DNA of 44,946 bases from Acidimicrobiales bacterium (GTDB taxonomy: Bacteria; Actinomycetota; Acidimicrobiia; Acidimicrobiales; RAAP-2), in NCBI GenBank assembly GCA_015478655.1, contig JADMIJ010000029.1, forward strand, positions 1 through 44,946, in the 5' to 3' direction. The translations under genes were made by a program, and so were the position numbers. The notes under the pieces were generated by a model. The model worked only from the letters and a program-made list of their open reading frames with translations. It was not told the DNA's origin and searched no databases. Of the stretch, positions 1 through 8,450 are shown piece by piece; positions within the stretch are counted from its first letter, which is position 1; each line of letters begins with the position of its first letter.

Positions 1-1306
1 TGAGCGGTGAGCCACCGAGGGACCCGGCGAAGGCGGCGTCCCCGTAGGAGAAGATCCCGCCGTCGGCCGCCACCAGCCAGTAGCCCTTGCCGTCGGGGGT
101 GGAGGCCATGCCCACGATGGGCTTGTTGAGCTTCGAGCCGCCGAGGGACCCGGCGAAGGCGGCGTCCCCGTAGGAGAAGATCCCGCCGTCGGCCGCCACC
201 AACCAGTAGCCCCTGCCAGGGAAGGTGGCGACGAAGGGGAGGATCACGCCTGCGGCCGCCGGCACGCTCTGGTAGGTGGCGAGCAGATTGGGGTCGGTAG
301 TGCCGGGGAAGAAGAATGCGCCCTGGCCGGGCCCCGAAGCCAGTTGGAAGGAGAGCAGCGTCGACACCGGATTGGCGCTGCCCTGGTTGAACCGGGCGGC
401 CGACGGGGACAGGCCCAGGGCCACGATGGCCTGGATCACCAGCGCCGTCGAATCGGGATCGGTTGACCCCGGGGCACCCAGTGCATTGGGCTCGAAGCCC
501 CATCCGCCATCCGCATCCTGCCCTCCGGAGATGAAGGTCAGCGCACTGGCTGCGCCCGAGGGACCGAGCGCGCCCTGGGCCACGAGGCCTTGGACGGCCA
601 GGGCCGTCGAGTTGGTGTCCGGACCGACGAAGCTGGCGGGGTTGCCGTTGCACGGGTTGCTCACCGTGATGTAGCTCGTCCAACCGCCGTCCGGACACTG
701 CTGGCCGGCCAGCCAGGCGTCGGCCGTCCCGACCTGGGACGGTGCGGTGACACCGACGGCGGCCAGCGCGGCCAGCGAGAGTCCCTGGCGGAACGCACCG
801 TCAAAGGAGGGGTCCTGAATCCCGAAGAGACCGGCATCGGGGCCCGACGTCCGCTCGGTGGCGAGGAGCCGGGCGACCAGGTCGGTTCCACCGAACAACC
901 GCGGGTCCACTCCCAGCGCATGGGCGTCGAGGATGAGCAGAGCCAACTGCCCCGGACCGTCGCTGCCGGAGACCGTGACGTACGCACCCACGTGTGACTC
1001 GAGGTAGGTCAGTGCGGCCTCAGCGCCGCGCTGGTCGACGCCGGCGCTGGCCAGGGCCAGGACGACATTGGCCGTAGCGACGAGATCAGGTTGACCGGGA
1101 GAGGTGGTGGAGAGCACGTAGCCGGACGGTGTGAGCTGGCGGGCCAGCCAGGTGGCGCCCTGTTGGGCCGAGGCTGTCTGGGGGAACGTGGTTGTGGCCA
1201 GCGACGGCGTGGCCGTGCCTGCGAGGGCTACCGACGGTGCCGCGACGGTAGCGACGGCGAGGCACACCAGAAAGGCTGCCGACGCCAGGGGGCGCTTGAT
1301 GGACAT
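1..1306 (-). CDS. Secreted alpha/alpha-toroid (prenyltransferase/squalene-oxidase repeat) protein with C-terminal surface repeats, 3' end outside window
   Basis: About 435 residues are visible from the ATG at 1306 and the frame stays open to the window edge. Residues 1-34 form a Sec signal peptide (KR, hydrophobic core, then an Ala-rich cleavage region). Residues 45-350 are helical repeats with two QW-type motifs, CPDGGW near 201 and DADGGWGF near 260, typical of the terpene-cyclase/prenyltransferase toroid fold that transcobalamin and intrinsic factor also adopt. From about residue 362 come 42-residue repeats with GYWLVAADGGIF and SYGDAAFAGSLGG, a surface repeat common in Acidimicrobiia. A GAGG/AGGA stretch about 9 nt upstream could be the ribosome site. 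The gene lies behind a cobalamin riboswitch, so a role in extracellular B12 capture is inferred. The fold assignment is from motifs only; a secreted enzyme or adhesin remains possible. Confidence 0.8.
   Translation of the reverse strand, partial: MSIKRPLASAAFLVCLAVATVAAPSVALAGTATPSLATTTFPQTASAQQGATWLARQLTPSGYVLSTTSPGQPDLVATANVVLALASAGVDQRGAEAALTYLESHVGAYVTVSGSDGPGQLALLILDAHALGVDPRLFGGTDLVARLLATERTSGPDAGLFGIQDPSFDGAFRQGLSLAALAAVGVTAPSQVGTADAWLAGQQCPDGGWTSYITVSNPCNGNPASFVGPDTNSTALAVQGLVAQGALGPSGAASALTFISGGQDADGGWGFEPNALGAPGSTDPDSTALVIQAIVALGLSPSAARFNQGSANPVSTLLSFQLASGPGQGAFFFPGTTDPNLLATYQSVPAAAGVILPFVATFPGRGYWLVAADGGIFSYGDAAFAGSLGGSKLNKPIVGMASTPDGKGYWLVAADGGIFSYGDAAFAGSLGGSPL
15..219 (-). repeat. 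In-frame 126-bp tandem repeats inside the secreted toroid gene
   Basis: The block starting at 15 recurs at 141, a period of 126 bp (42 codons). Over roughly 78 bp the two copies differ at only about two positions, although the linker (KLNKPIVGMASTPDGKG) is not repeated within the window. Each unit encodes the GYWLVAADGGIFSYGDAAF motif. The near identity suggests recent duplication or homogenisation. More copies may lie beyond the left edge. Confidence 0.85.
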
Positions 1307-1636
1307 TGGGGATGATCCTCACTTCGAGGCAACGACCCGGAGTCCCACGGCACCCTCTCGGGACGTGACGACCGAGTCCCTGCCGCAGTTCTCGACGGAC
1401 ATGGACTCAACCAAGCAGTGCGTGGTATCCCGGCTTGTGACGAGCCTTTACCCTCGCCACCTACGGTTGCGGACCAGCGCCGGAATTTGACCGGCTTCCC
1501 CGATGCACTACCTCTGTTGTGAGGACCGACCATATCAGGGCAGGCGCGATCGGTGCTCTCCGATGAAGATCGCCGAACGTTGACATCATCCCCTGGGGTC
1601 AGACGGGACCGGCTCCCGCGTCCAGGGCGTCTGCGC
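1307..1636. other. Intergenic region holding the B12 riboswitch
   Basis: Both flanking genes run leftwards. The stretch holds the riboswitch, its presumed promoter (TATGGT at 1529-1534) and the leader to the ATG at 1306. Between 1535 and 1636 I see no convincing gene or terminator. Confidence 0.6.
1411..1522 (-). ncRNA. Cobalamin (B12) riboswitch
   Basis: Read on the minus strand, the conserved core runs GGGGAAGCCGGTCAAATTCC, then GGCGCTGGTCCGCAACCGTA (about 1464-1502). It ends in the B12-box element AAGCCGGGATACCACGC (1420-1436). The outer stem GUAGUGC (1505-1511) pairs with GCACUGC (1415-1421), including one G-U pair. A TATGGT -10 box at 1529-1534 places the transcript start just before the aptamer. 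About 105 nt separate it from the ATG at 1306. That leader contains CTCGG/CCGAG arms that could form part of the expression platform. Known riboswitches of this class repress B12 uptake or synthesis genes when adenosyl- or other cobalamins bind. Assignment is by consensus match, not covariance scoring. Confidence 0.88.
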
Positions 1637-2674
1637 TCAGTCGATGGCCGGGATGGCCGAACCGAGGCCGACTGCCCGCAGATGGTGGAGCACGTCGCCG
1701 TAGGCACGCCACGGGCTCTGCTCGGCATAGTCAATCCGGTATTCGGCGCAGAATGGGCGGACCAGGGCACGGGATCGACGCAGGTTGGCTCGCGGCATGG
1801 TGGGAAACAGGTGGTGCTCGATCTGGGTGTCGAGTCCGCCGAAGAAGAAGCCGGTCAGCGAACGTCCGGACAGGTTCCGCGAGGTCAGCACCTGGCGACG
1901 AAGAAACCCGAGATCGGTGGCTCCGGAGACGATGGGCATGCCCACGTGATTGGTGAGGAAGGTCACGCCCAGATAGAAGCCGAACAGGGCCTGGGTGATG
2001 ATGATGAAGGCCACTGCCCTGATGGGCGCGAACAGGAGGAAGGGCACGATGAAGAAGATGAAGCCGTGGACGACCAGGAGTCCTGACTCCACGAGGGCGG
2101 CCCTGTCCCTGCGTCGGACGAGTGACCTGACGCTGGCGACGTGCAGATGGATGGCCTCGAGAAACAGAAGGGGCAGCACCATGACCGCCTGTGATCGGGC
2201 GAACCACTGGCCGAACGGTCCCCGTTCCCGCACTTGCTCGGGTAGGTAGACCAACGCACCCGCAGCCAGGTCCGGGTCCTTGGCGGGGCGGCCGGTGTGG
2301 GCGTGGTGACGGTTGTGCTTGGTGAGCCACCAGCCGAAGCTGAACCCGGTGAGCAGGTTGGCGACCACGAGGCCGATGGCGTCGTTGTTCCGCCGTCGGT
2401 TGCAAATCTGACGGTGACCGGCGTCATGGCCGATGAAGCCCAGCTGGGTGAGCACGAAGGCCAGGCCGACGGCAACGCCCAGACTCCACCAGCTGTCGCC
2501 GAGGACGACAGCGATGGTCCCCAGGACAACCAGAGCACCGATGGCGGTGCCGATCTTGATGGCGTAGTAACCCCGACGACGCACCAGGAGCCCTCCCTCG
2601 CGGACATTGCGGGACAGTTCGGCGAACGCCTCACGGTTGGTCGCCGCCGTGGGGGCTAGGGACTGCGTGGTCAT
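1637..2674 (-). CDS. Membrane fatty acid desaturase
   Basis: 345 residues from the ATG at 2674, chosen because the product then begins at the usual point of the family (MTTQSLAP); a TTG at 2806 would add an unlikely 44-residue extension. The three histidine boxes that hold the di-iron centre are intact: HDAGH (83-87), HNRHH (120-124) and QIEHH (284-288). Hydrophobic segments lie near 41-60, 66-82, 163-176, 198-217 and 222-240. The variant third box with Q in front fits front-end or acyl-lipid desaturases of the DesA3/linoleoyl type. It probably inserts a double bond into membrane acyl chains using O2 and electrons from a ferredoxin or oxidoreductase, which is not encoded nearby. Substrate position is not deducible. 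Confidence 0.9.
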   Translation of the reverse strand: MTTQSLAPTAATNREAFAELSRNVREGGLLVRRRGYYAIKIGTAIGALVVLGTIAVVLGDSWWSLGVAVGLAFVLTQLGFIGHDAGHRQICNRRRNNDAIGLVVANLLTGFSFGWWLTKHNRHHAHTGRPAKDPDLAAGALVYLPEQVRERGPFGQWFARSQAVMVLPLLFLEAIHLHVASVRSLVRRRDRAALVESGLLVVHGFIFFIVPFLLFAPIRAVAFIIITQALFGFYLGVTFLTNHVGMPIVSGATDLGFLRRQVLTSRNLSGRSLTGFFFGGLDTQIEHHLFPTMPRANLRRSRALVRPFCAEYRIDYAEQSPWRAYGDVLHHLRAVGLGSAIPAID

Positions 2675-3100
2675 GGTGCGTCTCTCGGTCGGTGGCAGCA
2701 AGTGAATGTGCTCCGAGGGGCAACCATGCCGGGTTGAGTCGGAGGTGTTGATCAGCCCTCCCTCGACCGGCACAAGTGCAGGGCGAGGGTCGAACCGGTC
2801 AGCCAAGTAGGCGACGAGGCCCTGACTGCGCCGCGTCGATCCGAACCGAAGATGACCACCCCACTCTAGGCCCGAATGTCCTCCTGAGGTGCGGCACCCG
2901 GCGGACGTCGGTTCGGATCGGGAAGGGCCACGTCCTTCGACTGGGCCCGGAAACGGAGCCGATGCTGCCCACCCGTCCGTGCCTGCCCTCCCCCAGCGAT
3001 CGGGTTGGGGTCGGGCGTTCTGCCAAGTCGGAAGGAAGGGAAACCCCAGATCCCGATGTCGACCAGGCGGATCTCCGGCCCATGTGGTTCGCTACACCCC
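2675..3100. other. Divergent intergenic region, 426 bp
   Basis: It separates the leftward desaturase from the rightward lipoprotein esterase, so it should carry both promoters. A minus-strand TAGAGT (2863-2868) resembles a -10 box but has no good -35. No RNA gene, strong hairpin or supported ORF was recognised. Confidence 0.4.
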
Positions 3101-4222
3101 ATGACGAACGCAATGGCGAAGAGGTGGGCCGGCCCGGTTTCAGCCCTGGCTCTGGCCCTGGCCTTGGGGTGCTCCGGCTGCTCGAGTTCGGCCACGGCGA
3201 ACTCGCCAGGCACGAATGGGGTCGCGGCGACGACACAGGCGATCGCCACCGGGGCCCCGGTCCCCTCGTCCGGATGCGCCACCGCCCAACCCGCCGCCGT
3301 GGCTAATGCGCGCCAGGACATCGACGTGGGAGGAGTGGCGCGCTGGTTCCTGCTCACCACTCCGGCGCCCGGAGCACCCAGTCCCACGCATCCCGCCAAG
3401 GCAACGCCGACCGTCGCCGCGTCGACCATCCCTCGACCCCTGGTCGTCGACTTCCACGGCCTCGCCGAAGGAGCCACCATCCATTCGGCTACGACCCGAT
3501 TCGGGGCCCTCGGACAGCGCCAGGGATTCGTCGTGGCCTTCCCCAATGGAACCGGCTCCCCGGTCCGATGGGACACCACCACCCAAGGCAGCTCGAACGC
3601 CGACCTCCAATTCGTGACCGCCATGCTCGAGCAATTGGAGTCCACCCTCTGCATCGACACGTCGCGGGTGTATGCCAGCGGGCTCTCCGACGGGTCGTTC
3701 ATGGTCTCGTTGCTGGCGTGCACCATGTCCGATCGGTTCGCAGCCATCGCCGCCGTGTCCGGGCTTCAGATGCCCGAGCCGTGCCCCACCACCCGCCACG
3801 TTCCCATCCTCACGTTCCACGGAACGGCAGATCCGATCCTGTTCTTCAACGGTGGGATCGGGACCGCCACCCTCAACAAAGCCCTCGGCCGAACGGGATC
3901 GGCACCCTCGTCATCGACGACCACCACGACCCGGCCGGTCGATCTGCACGGATCCGGCTACCCCGCCACCGTCCAGGCGTGGGCCGTCAAGGATGGTTGC
4001 CGTCCACGGTCATCGGATACCAAGGTCGCCAGCGAGATCATCCTTCGCACCTATCCCTGCCCGAAGGGGACGGCGGTGGAGTTCGACATCGTGATCGGTG
4101 GTGGCCACTCGTGGCCCGGAAGCCGGTTCAGCCAGTCCATCAGCTCCATCACCGGACAGACCACGTTCCAGATCAACGCCACTCGGTCCATCTGGGCGTT
4201 CTTCCAGCGCTTCCAGCTCTAG
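3101..4222 (+). CDS. Lipoprotein esterase of the PHB depolymerase/LpqC/feruloyl esterase type
   Basis: 373 residues from ATG 3101 (a second ATG at 3113 is possible). The N-terminus is a lipoprotein signal with a hydrophobic Ala-Leu core and LGCSGC lipobox near residues 22-27, followed by a Ser/Thr/Ala-rich linker, so it should be anchored outside the membrane. The alpha/beta-hydrolase core shows VDFHGLAEG (oxyanion region), the nucleophile elbow GLSDG, an acid in HGTADP and the catalytic His in GGGHSWPGS. This order matches the Esterase_phd family. It likely cleaves an ester in a polymer or plant phenolic; the substrate cannot be told. No Shine-Dalgarno is evident. The gene ends at a hairpin shared with the convergent cupin gene. 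Confidence 0.82.
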   Translation: MTNAMAKRWAGPVSALALALALGCSGCSSSATANSPGTNGVAATTQAIATGAPVPSSGCATAQPAAVANARQDIDVGGVARWFLLTTPAPGAPSPTHPAKATPTVAASTIPRPLVVDFHGLAEGATIHSATTRFGALGQRQGFVVAFPNGTGSPVRWDTTTQGSSNADLQFVTAMLEQLESTLCIDTSRVYASGLSDGSFMVSLLACTMSDRFAAIAAVSGLQMPEPCPTTRHVPILTFHGTADPILFFNGGIGTATLNKALGRTGSAPSSSTTTTTRPVDLHGSGYPATVQAWAVKDGCRPRSSDTKVASEIILRTYPCPKGTAVEFDIVIGGGHSWPGSRFSQSISSITGQTTFQINATRSIWAFFQRFQL

Positions 4223-4252
4223 ACGCCGCCATCAGCAGGGCACCCCCCGGCA

Positions 4253-4278
4253 ATGAACAGCCCCGTGCCGGGGTTCAT
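4253..4278. terminator. Bidirectional hairpin between convergent genes
   Basis: ATGAA...TTCAT and CCCCG-TGC-CGGGG form a nested stem with a small bulge, placed 30 bp after one stop and 6 bp after the opposite one. There is no strong T tract. An alternative pairing CCCCGGCA (4245-4252)/TGCCGGGG (4266-4273) exists. Confidence 0.55.
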
Positions 4279-4283
4279 CCCCC

Positions 4284-4742
4284 TCAGCTGACCAACACGT
4301 TGGGGCGAGGCAGTCCCTCGGCCTCACAAAGTGCCACGTAGGCCGCCAAGGTGCCGGCGCCGTCGAACACGCTCTCGACGTTGCCCTCCGCATCCAGGTT
4401 CAGATTGGCCCCGTACATCTGGAACCAGACCCGGGTGCCGTCCTCCACGCATTGCAGGGTGTGAACCGAGCCCGCCGGCTCGTAGAGGAACGAGCCCGCA
4501 CGGTTGACATACTCGTACTCCTTGTACTTCCACGCACCGGAGGTGGTGTATCCGTACACCGGGCCCGTATGCCTGTGAGTCTGCACCTCATAGCCGGCCT
4601 GGAAGATGTTCTCCACGATCCAGAGGCCCTCCTCGGCCTTGACCTGAAGGACCTTGATCTTGTTCCCGCCACCGATGTCCACGAACGGCAGGTCATCGGC
4701 GCCGATATGGACTGCACTGGGTACGGATTCGCTGGTGGTCAT
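4284..4742 (-). CDS. Cupin protein, 2,4'-dihydroxyacetophenone dioxygenase/ChrR-like
   Basis: 152 residues. The ATG at 4742 has a strong ribosome site (AGGAGGAG, 5 nt spacing), which decides the start. The cupin core carries H56 and H58 in QTHRHTGPVYGYTTSG, and H94 in PAGSVHTLQ, so three histidines are available to bind a metal such as Fe or Zn. Length and the GYTTSGAWKYKEYE segment resemble the single-domain cupins annotated as acetylacetone or dihydroxyacetophenone dioxygenase-like. No anti-sigma zinc-binding N-terminus is present, so it is not ChrR itself. A small-molecule dioxygenase is the best guess. The gene upstream on this strand (4896-5261) is about 150 bp away with its own ribosome site. 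Confidence 0.75.
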   Translation of the reverse strand: MTTSESVPSAVHIGADDLPFVDIGGGNKIKVLQVKAEEGLWIVENIFQAGYEVQTHRHTGPVYGYTTSGAWKYKEYEYVNRAGSFLYEPAGSVHTLQCVEDGTRVWFQMYGANLNLDAEGNVESVFDGAGTLAAYVALCEAEGLPRPNVLVS

Positions 4743-4895
4743 GACACTCCTCCTGGCTTGGATCACCCTGCCACCATGCATTGATAGCAGCGAAGGGCGC
4801 CTGGCGTGTCCCACTGCGCCGGTTGTCCCCCTTCGGCGGGTGCCTACGGCAGGCGCCGCGGCGGTCGCAACCGGTCAGTGCCCAGGACGGAGCGC

Positions 4896-5261
4896 TCAGG
4901 TCCGGACCGCGCCATGCTCCTCCCAGACCTCGTTCAGGCGGCCCTGGACCTTCACGACCCAGATGATGCCTCCCACGATGGGGATGAGGACCCAGAAGCC
5001 GGTGAGCGCGCTCACCGGCGCCTCCTTGCCTTCTTTGACATACAGATTTCCCACCTCGTGCGGCATCAGGAACACATTGACGACACCCAAGAGGATGGCG
5101 AAGAGCAGGCCCAGTCCCCCTCCGATCCCCTCCCCGGAGTACGCCTTCATCTCCTTGAAGGTGGCGTACTGCCAGTAGAGGCCGTAGATCCCGATCGTCA
5201 CCAGTGACAGCAGGATCACCACCACGGGGCTCCTGATTTTTCCCACCGCGGTGTCGTTCAT
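4896..5261 (-). CDS. Small DUF4234-like membrane protein
   Basis: 121 residues from ATG 5261, preceded by GAGGAGGCGGAC, a clear ribosome site. Three hydrophobic stretches are seen at about 11-30 (VVVILLSLVTIGIYGLYW), 47-66 and 84-103. The pattern of a short charged start, IRSP and a TIGIYGLYW segment is that of the DUF4234 family, whose function is unknown. The C-terminus is charged (NEVWEEHG). Nothing nearby suggests a partner. Confidence 0.75.
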   Translation of the reverse strand: MNDTAVGKIRSPVVVILLSLVTIGIYGLYWQYATFKEMKAYSGEGIGGGLGLLFAILLGVVNVFLMPHEVGNLYVKEGKEAPVSALTGFWVLIPIVGGIIWVVKVQGRLNEVWEEHGAVRT

Positions 5262-5411
5262 GTCCGCCTCCTCTTCGACGTGGTATTCCACGTAACAATC
5301 CCAGCTGAGCACATGTGACCTGCCCGTGGACGGATGTGCGCTCGAAGGGACCGGATCGACGCTGCCAGCCGGCGTCGGTGAACCGGAAGTCAACCTTCCC
5401 CGGCGAGGCGC

Positions 5412-5423
5412 TACCGTGGCGGC
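5412..5423 (+). promoter_or_regulatory. Leaderless -10 box of the LLM oxidoreductase gene
   Basis: TACCGT (5412-5417) is followed by exactly six bases and then the ATG at 5424. No Shine-Dalgarno is present, so transcription probably starts at or beside the A of the start codon. The -35 region is weak. Confidence 0.5.
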
Positions 5424-6371
5424 ATGACGAAGTTCGGTGTCCAGTTGCCCAACTTCTCGGGACATGACCCGGGTGAGTTGTTCGAGCATGTCGCCACGCT
5501 GGCGACCACGGCGGAAGCGTCCGGATTCGACTCGGTGTGGGTCATGGATCACTTCTTCCAGCTGCCGCCGCTCGGCGGACCGGACGAACCCATGCTCGAG
5601 GCGTACACCCTCCTTGGGGCACTGGCCGCTCGCACCCACGCCGTGCAACTGGGCACGCTCGTCACCGGCGTGACCTATCGCAATCCCGGCATCCTGGCCA
5701 AGATCGTCACGACATTGGACGTGATCTCGCGGGGCCGGGCCATCCTGGGCATCGGGGGAGCCTGGTATGACGTCGAACATCAAAGCCTCGGCGTGGACTA
5801 TCCCAGCGACCGAATCCGCCTGGACATGCTCGAAGAGGCGGTCCAGATCTGCCGGGCCATGTTCACCGGAGATGACGTGAGCTTCACCGGCACCCACTTC
5901 CGGCTCGACCACGCCCGCAACCTGCCGAGGCCCGTGCAGACCGGTGGGCCGAAGATCATGATCGGAGGAGGCGGGGAGAAGCGCACCCTGCGGTTGGTGG
6001 CCCTCTACGCCGACAAGTGCAATGTCACCGGCGATGTCGCTCAGTTGGCCCACAAGATCGACGTGCTCCGCCAACACTGCGCCGACGTCGGGCGAGATCC
6101 CGCTGAAGTGGCGGTCACCTGGATGGGCCCTCTGATCCTGACCACCTCCGACGAGAACACCGCCGAGGTGCGGGCCATGGTGGCTGCCAGCGGGTCGGCC
6201 GAGGAGACCGCCGGATTCATCATCGGCCAGCCGCACGACATCCCCGATCTTGTGGCCGGTCACATCGACGCCGGCGCCGACGAGGTGATCTTCAGCTTTG
6301 CCTTCGCCGACGCCGACGGCATCGCCGCGGTCGGTCGGGCTCTTGGCCTGAGGGCCGCATCGTCTTCGTAG
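5424..6371 (+). CDS. LLM-class F420-dependent oxidoreductase
   Basis: 315 residues with the luciferase-like TIM barrel from FGVQLPNFSG to the end. Landmarks are GFDSVWVMDHFFQ, LGTLVTGVTYRNPGILAKI, the glycine-rich GRAILGIGGAWYDVEH and the phosphate-binding IMIGGGGEKRTLRL. This arrangement is that of actinobacterial F420-utilising LLM enzymes rather than FMN bacterial luciferases. Hydride transfer to or from a small ketone, alcohol or enoate is expected; the substrate is unknown. The next gene, an SDR, begins 17 bp downstream, so the two are probably co-transcribed and may act on one substrate. Confidence 0.87.
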   Translation: MTKFGVQLPNFSGHDPGELFEHVATLATTAEASGFDSVWVMDHFFQLPPLGGPDEPMLEAYTLLGALAARTHAVQLGTLVTGVTYRNPGILAKIVTTLDVISRGRAILGIGGAWYDVEHQSLGVDYPSDRIRLDMLEEAVQICRAMFTGDDVSFTGTHFRLDHARNLPRPVQTGGPKIMIGGGGEKRTLRLVALYADKCNVTGDVAQLAHKIDVLRQHCADVGRDPAEVAVTWMGPLILTTSDENTAEVRAMVAASGSAEETAGFIIGQPHDIPDLVAGHIDAGADEVIFSFAFADADGIAAVGRALGLRAASSS

Positions 6372-6387
6372 CCGGGCCGGCACCACC

Positions 6388-7245
6388 GTGAGCACCCAAC
6401 GACCCTCCGATGTGGCTCCCATTGACGATTGGAGCAGGCTCCTCGGCGGCAAGGTAGCCGTTGTCACCGGCGGCGGAGACGGTATCGGCGCGGCCATCTC
6501 GGCCCTCTTTGCCCAACACGGTGCCCTGGTGGAGATGGCCGAAATTGACGCCGACCGTGCCGAACGCACCCGCCGGGCCATCGAGGGCAAGGGCGGCACG
6601 GTTCGGGCCCATGTCGTCGACGTCACCGATCCGACCGGCGTCGATCGTCTGGCCGACGCGGTACTGGCGGCCCACGGCCACATCGACGTGCTCGTCAACA
6701 ACGTGGGGGACTACCGGCCCCTGGTCCGCTTCGAGGAATCGACGCCGGAGTCGTGGGACGCCATGTACCGCATCAACCTCTTTCACGTCTTGGCGGTCAC
6801 TCGTGCCTTCATCGGGACCATGACAGCCCGACGCCGCGGTTCCATCGTCAACATCCACTCGGTCGAAGGCCTCCGTGGGTATCCCGGGGAGCCCGTCTAT
6901 GCGGCCATGAAGGCGGCGGCGGCCCACTTCACCACCAGCTTGGCGGTCGCCGTCGGGCGCTCGGGGATCCGGGTCAACGGCATAGGTCCCGACCTGACCC
7001 AGTCACCCCAGGTGGACTACATCACCGGTTTCGAGGACCACGAGGAGCTGTGGCCGTCGTGGGCTCCGGTGGGTCGACTCGGCTGGCCCGAGGACCAGGC
7101 GCGGGCGGCCCTGTTCCTGGCGTCAGATCTCTCCGGCTACATCACCGGTCACAACATCCCGGTGGACGGCGGGACCAAGGCGGGCAGTGGCTGGTTCTAC
7201 TCCCCCGCGGCCGGCCGATTCGTCAACCGGCCCACGACCTTGTGA
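6388..7245 (+). CDS. SDR-family NAD(P)-dependent oxidoreductase
   Basis: 285 residues from GTG 6388. The Rossmann signature TGGGDGIG is at 27-34, NNVG follows, and the catalytic set is S in NIHSVEG and Y/K in VYAAMKAA. Asp of VDVTDP and E/D in EMAEIDAD lie where the cofactor ribose is read, suggesting NAD(H). The C-terminal GHNIPVDGGTKAGSGW is typical of classical SDRs. It follows the LLM oxidoreductase by 17 bp with no promoter between them, so a two-gene operon for alcohol/ketone chemistry is likely. Substrate unknown. Confidence 0.87.
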   Translation: MSTQRPSDVAPIDDWSRLLGGKVAVVTGGGDGIGAAISALFAQHGALVEMAEIDADRAERTRRAIEGKGGTVRAHVVDVTDPTGVDRLADAVLAAHGHIDVLVNNVGDYRPLVRFEESTPESWDAMYRINLFHVLAVTRAFIGTMTARRRGSIVNIHSVEGLRGYPGEPVYAAMKAAAAHFTTSLAVAVGRSGIRVNGIGPDLTQSPQVDYITGFEDHEELWPSWAPVGRLGWPEDQARAALFLASDLSGYITGHNIPVDGGTKAGSGWFYSPAAGRFVNRPTTL

Positions 7246-7296
7246 CCGTGGGCGCCGCTGGAGGGTGCTGGGCCGGCTCGGCTGCCGCTGACTGGA

Positions 7297-8307
7297 TCAG
7301 CCCGCTCCCGTCGTCACGTTGATGGACGGATCGGGCGGCGGCCCCAGAGCCGCCGCCAATGAGATCGGGGTCACTTCGCCCGGGCCGAGCGCCAGCCGGA
7401 GGAAGCGCACCGTCTCCGCCCGCACCGACTGGGATTGGAGGGACGTTCTGACAAACGGGCCCAGATGGGTCCCTCCGGCGATGGTGAGGAGGGCCTTGGC
7501 CATGTGGGCCGTCTGATACACCTGGGTCGCCTTCGGCAGGAGGCCGTACTCATCCGCCGTGCCCACCGCCACCAGCAGGGTGCCGGGAGTAGTGCTGTCC
7601 CAGGGCCCGGCCACGGCGGCGGGTAGCTCACTGGACAGGGACAGGTAGGCCCGGATGCGGTGGTCGGCATAGGCAGGGTTGAGCGCCAGCAAGGCGACGT
7701 CGCTCCCGCCGTCGGAGTGACCGGCGACCGCCACCCTGGCCGGATCGATCGGCTCGCCGCTGTGGAGCAGGGCCGTGATCACGTAGGAGAGGTCGCGGGC
7801 CTGATCGGGGAAATCGCTGACCGGCGTGCCGGGAAGCGTGTCAGCGGAGTCAGGGAAGACCGGTGCGGCAACCATGTAGCCGGCCGCCGCCCACGCCTCG
7901 AGGAGAGGGGCGTAGGCATCCGGATCGCTGTTCCATCCGTGGCCGAACACGATGAGTGGCAAGGGGCCCGCGGCCCCTTCAGGGCGCCAGACCTCCGTGG
8001 TGAGGACGCGGCCCGGTGTGGCCGGCGCGCTCCCCCGCTGCGGCGTGGTCCGGCTGGGGTCGACCAGTGCGAGCGAGCCTGTCTGCACGGAGTAGGGCGG
8101 AGAGGGTGCGGTGGTGACCGTCGAGGGAGGCAGGGTGGTTCGGGTGGCTCCCTGGCCGGGGGCCGTCAGCCGATCTGAGCTCTGGGTCGACTGGGCTGCG
8201 AGGGCGATCAGGCCGATACTGGCCAGGGCTCCGGCCAGCGCGGCAACGAGAAGGGTGCGGGCCCAGCGCCGCCGTGCACGGGTTTCCATCAACGGGTCAC
8301 GACCCAC
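7297..8307 (-). CDS. Exported or membrane-anchored alpha/beta hydrolase
   Basis: 336 residues. GTG at 8307 is chosen over ATG 8289 because AAGGA lies 7 nt before it. Residues 12-38 form a signal/anchor sequence after an Arg-rich start, followed by a Ser/Thr/Pro linker. The hydrolase core has VFGHGWNSDPDAYAP (oxyanion loop), GHSDGGSD (nucleophile Ser), an acid in VGTADEY and His in GGTHLGPF. This resembles the chlorophyllase/cutinase-like dienelactone hydrolase group. It would hydrolyse an ester outside the cytoplasm. It is divergent from the LysM transglycosylase gene; the shared spacer holds a palindrome GTTCCGTTCGGAAC at 8351-8364. Confidence 0.8.
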   Translation of the reverse strand: MGRDPLMETRARRRWARTLLVAALAGALASIGLIALAAQSTQSSDRLTAPGQGATRTTLPPSTVTTAPSPPYSVQTGSLALVDPSRTTPQRGSAPATPGRVLTTEVWRPEGAAGPLPLIVFGHGWNSDPDAYAPLLEAWAAAGYMVAAPVFPDSADTLPGTPVSDFPDQARDLSYVITALLHSGEPIDPARVAVAGHSDGGSDVALLALNPAYADHRIRAYLSLSSELPAAVAGPWDSTTPGTLLVAVGTADEYGLLPKATQVYQTAHMAKALLTIAGGTHLGPFVRTSLQSQSVRAETVRFLRLALGPGEVTPISLAAALGPPPDPSINVTTGAG

Positions 8308-8350
8308 AGTTCGGTCCTTGCGGCTCCTGCGGTGGTCACTGCCCCATCTT

Positions 8351-8364
8351 GTTCCGTTCGGAAC
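8351..8364. promoter_or_regulatory. Palindrome in a divergent promoter region
   Basis: GTTCCG-TT-CGGAAC is a perfect 6-2-6 inverted repeat between the hydrolase start (8307) and the LysM gene. It could be an operator or a small hairpin. No regulator is encoded nearby. Confidence 0.35.
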
Positions 8365-8381
8365 CCGGTCGGGGCAAACGA

Positions 8382-8450
8382 GACGGCTCGGTCCCTCCCG
8401 GCGACAGGCCAGGGCCGGGTACCTGCCTCAAGTGCCGACCTCGAGCCGTC
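8382..8450 (+). ncRNA. Structured 5' leader candidate of the LysM transglycosylase gene
   Basis: GACGGCTCG (8382-8390) pairs perfectly with CGAGCCGTC (8442-8450), enclosing a second stem CCCGGC (8397-8402)/GCCGGG (8414-8419). Actinobacterial cell-wall hydrolase genes are often under riboswitches. The conserved core of the c-di-AMP (ydaO) class is not visible here, so no class is assigned. Confidence 0.35.

Noticed and set aside
15..219. The 126-bp tandem repeats as a CRISPR array
   Set aside because: They are in frame, encode a known surface repeat and have no short repeat/spacer pattern.
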